Of a stretch of DNA of 64,000 nucleotides, positions 62,552-64,000 are shown piece by piece. This DNA comes from Rhodospirillaceae bacterium (GTDB taxonomy: Bacteria > Pseudomonadota > Alphaproteobacteria > Reyranellales > Reyranellaceae): NCBI GenBank assembly GCA_009772935.1, contig WOUR01000016.1, positions 124,001 through 188,000 of the forward strand, written 5' to 3'. Below the pieces are notes generated by a model. The model was not told where the DNA came from, did no database searches, and saw nothing but the letters and a program-made list of their open reading frames with translations. The first letter of the stretch is position 1, and each line of letters starts with the position of its first letter. The translations under genes were made by a program, and so were the position numbers.

Positions 62552-63475
62552 TCAGCGTCGGGCGGCCGGCGCCAGGGCCGGGCGCACGGTGCGTGCCTGC
62601 GGCGCGGCCAGCTCCTCGACCAGCCATTCCTCAAAGGCCTTGGTCTTGGGGCGACTGACCGACGCGGGCGGGCAGACGAACCACCAGGCCTTGCCGCTGT
62701 CGACGATCTGCTCGAACGGCTGGAACAACCGGCCTTCCGACAGCTCCTCGCGGAAGAGTTGCGGCGGGCCCACCGCCACACCTGCGCCTTCCATCGCGGC
62801 TTCCACCGCGATCATCGTCGAGTCGAAGGTGAGCACACGCTTGGGCTTGAAGTCGCCAAGCCCGACGGCGCGCAACCAGATCGGCCATTCGGGATCGTGC
62901 GTCATGTCGATGAAAGGCACGCGCTTCAAATCGTCGAGCGTCTTCAGCTTGTCATGATAGCGCTTGCCGCAGAGCGGCGTCAGCACGTCGCTGAACAGCC
63001 TCGTTGCATGCAGTTCGGGCTCCGGCTGCACGGTGAAGCGGATGGCGCAGTCGACATCCTCGCGCGCGAAGTCGACACGCTTCTGGCTCGTCGTCATGCG
63101 CACTTCGATCTCGGGATGCTTGGCCTGGAAGCGATGCAGGCGCGGCACCAGCCAGCCCAGCGCGAAGGTCGTGACGAGGCTCACGTTCAACGTACCCGAG
63201 TTGGCCTTGCGGCCGACGCGCTCCAGCGCGTTGGTCATGCGGTCGAACGCGTCGCGCAGATCGGGCAGCAGCGCCTCGCCCTCGCTGGTGATCTCGAGGC
63301 CGCGCGGACGGCGCACGAACAGGGCGACGCCGAGCCTCTCCTCGAGCGCCTTCACCTGGTGGCTGACGGCGGCCTGGGTGACGTGAAGCTCCTCGGCGGC
63401 GTGGGTGAAACTCGCGTGACGGGCGGCGGCCTCGAAGGCACGCAGGGCATTCAACGGTAGTTGTGAACGGCTCAT
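62552..63475 (-). CDS. LysR-family transcriptional regulator, GcvA-like (second copy)
   Basis: A 307-residue regulator closely resembling the one at 40751-41653: PLNALRAFEAAARHASFTHAAEELHVTQAAVSHQVKALEERLG (parts) for the helix-turn-helix, then a substrate domain with RMTTSQKRVDFAREDVDCAIRF. Like its paralogue it is divergent from a DUF1127 gene. Two inverted repeats (63490-63504, 63532-63546) lie in the shared upstream region and are good candidate LysR sites. Confidence 0.9.
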   Translation of the reverse strand: MSRSQLPLNALRAFEAAARHASFTHAAEELHVTQAAVSHQVKALEERLGVALFVRRPRGLEITSEGEALLPDLRDAFDRMTNALERVGRKANSGTLNVSLVTTFALGWLVPRLHRFQAKHPEIEVRMTTSQKRVDFAREDVDCAIRFTVQPEPELHATRLFSDVLTPLCGKRYHDKLKTLDDLKRVPFIDMTHDPEWPIWLRAVGLGDFKPKRVLTFDSTMIAVEAAMEGAGVAVGPPQLFREELSEGRLFQPFEQIVDSGKAWWFVCPPASVSRPKTKAFEEWLVEELAAPQARTVRPALAPAARR

Positions 63476-63489
63476 CTAGGACACACGCT

Positions 63490-63504
63490 CATAGAAATTC
63501 TATG
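63490..63504. promoter_or_regulatory. Inverted repeat upstream of the second LysR gene
   Basis: CATAGA and TCTATG are perfect arms around three bases (AAT). The site contains the T-N11-A pattern usual for LysR-type operators and lies 15 bases before the regulator's start codon. Confidence 0.55.
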
Positions 63505-63531
63505 CCTCCCCCGAGCTTTCATCCTTTGCAA

Positions 63532-63546
63532 GTATCCACAGGATAC
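63532..63546. promoter_or_regulatory. Second inverted repeat in the LysR/DUF1127 region
   Basis: GTATCC and GGATAC are perfect arms around ACA, 70 bases upstream of the DUF1127 start. It may be a second LysR contact or an independent site. Confidence 0.5.
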
Positions 63547-63616
63547 AGCAAATTCAGGCCAGAAACGAGGCGCAACTGCCGATTCCCGGCCCCAGCGCCT
63601 CAAGCGGAGCTAAGTC

Positions 63617-63853
63617 ATGTCGATCGTATCCAACGTGCGGGTCGCCCGCGCGGATGTCCCCTCCTTCTCGTTCGGCCGCGCCGTCGCGCTGCTGGCGGGC
63701 ACGGTTGTGGCCGGGATCGAGAAAATCATGACCCGAGCCGAACTGGCCCGCTCGCGACATCAGTTGTCCCAACTGGACGAGCGGATGCTGCGGGATATCG
63801 GCATCGACCGGGCGACCGCCCGGTTCGAGGCGACCAAGCCCTTCTGGTCCTAG
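63617..63853 (+). CDS. DUF1127 small protein (second copy)
   Basis: A 78-residue protein with a short hydrophobic stretch (VALLAGTVVAGIEKIM) and the DUF1127 core ARSRHQLSQLDERMLRDIGIDR, ending EATKPFWS, very like the end KPFWRS of the copy at 41770-41973. Ribosome-binding context GCGGAG precedes the ATG. It is divergent from the second LysR gene by 141 bases. Confidence 0.88.
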   Translation: MSIVSNVRVARADVPSFSFGRAVALLAGTVVAGIEKIMTRAELARSRHQLSQLDERMLRDIGIDRATARFEATKPFWS

Positions 63854-63913
63854 CCGGAATTGCCGGCGGGCGGCGGATAGAGCAGGTTAGGGTCGTGGTG
63901 CTTTGATGGCGCC

Positions 63914-64000
63914 ATGACCCAACATTCTCTTTCGTTACCCGCCGTGGCCCTCGCCACTTCCCTTCTTCCCGACCCGGACACCTGCTGGCACGCCGTCCAG
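63914..64000 (+). CDS. Start of an Ada-like DNA-alkylation repair/regulatory protein (partial)
   Basis: 29 codons are present, open to the window end. The peptide ends LLPDPDTCWHAVQ, which resembles the start of the Ada/AdaA N-terminal domain (a D-x-x-x-C-W-x-A-V-type opening) before the methyl-accepting zinc motif that would lie beyond the window. Identification from so few residues is tentative. Another ATG lies eight bases upstream, out of frame. Confidence 0.4.
   Translation, partial: MTQHSLSLPAVALATSLLPDPDTCWHAVQ

Overview
The window is about 64 kb of GC-rich, gene-dense bacterial chromosome with no rRNA, tRNA, CRISPR array, insertion sequence or prophage that I could see. Gene content points to an alphaproteobacterium with a broad catabolic repertoire: a Bug/TctC solute-binding protein, a family III CoA-transferase, DUF1445 and DUF2848 genes, DUF1127 peptides beside GcvA-like LysR genes, NasS-NasT control of nitrate assimilation, and an EcfG-type stress promoter. 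The mix resembles soil Rhodospirillales/Hyphomicrobiales such as Reyranella, but the genus is a guess.

Layout. 0-3.8 kb: periplasmic glucan genes (opgH fragment, opgG), then a three-gene membrane-stress operon behind a sigma-EcfG-like promoter. 3.8-14.1 kb: assorted single genes (SGNH protein, TctC, class III adenylate cyclase, GST-like proteins, lipase, sulfatase, DUF924, macro domain, DUF882). 14.1-26.8 kb: one long minus-strand nitrate/nitrite assimilation operon. 26.9-29 kb: a membrane Ser/Thr kinase with MORN repeats and a small membrane peptide. 29.3-35.7 kb: plus-strand catabolic genes (SDR, DUF1445, DUF2848, CoA-transferase), then a racemase-like gene, a methyltransferase and a NYN-LOTUS protein. 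35.9-41.7 kb: a desaturase, a flavoenzyme cluster around a GntR regulator, and a LysR gene. 41.8-46.4 kb: DUF1127, TPR protein, leuC, leuD and an EamA exporter. 46.4-51.9 kb: Lrp/ald pair, then a metal (probably zinc) homeostasis cluster. 52-64 kb: oxidoreductase, deacylase, acyl-CoA ligase, EmrAB-type efflux, Baeyer-Villiger monooxygenase, radical-SAM aminomutase-like protein, a second LysR/DUF1127 pair, and the start of an Ada-like gene.

The best-integrated system is nitrate assimilation. nasT is followed by a 299-base leader with a sigma-54-like promoter, three stem-loops whose six-base loops have A at position 1 and G at position 4 (the ANTAR target pattern), and a strong intrinsic terminator that ends just before nasS. 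The last hexaloop hairpin shares bases with the terminator stem, so NasT binding should allow read-through into nasS, nrtABD, nirA, a [4Fe-4S]-flavoprotein, nasA and cysG. Sensor, transporter, two reductases, their probable electron donor and the siroheme synthase all lie behind one switch.

The zinc-like cluster has an ArsR/SmtB sensor behind an inverted repeat, a strikingly His-rich tandem-repeat protein, and a Zur-like box before two COG0523 GTPase genes flanking a DUF1826 gene. The first GTPase gene carries a one-base deletion in its NKxD motif. A palindromic repeat family occurs four times, mostly between genes of the same operon.
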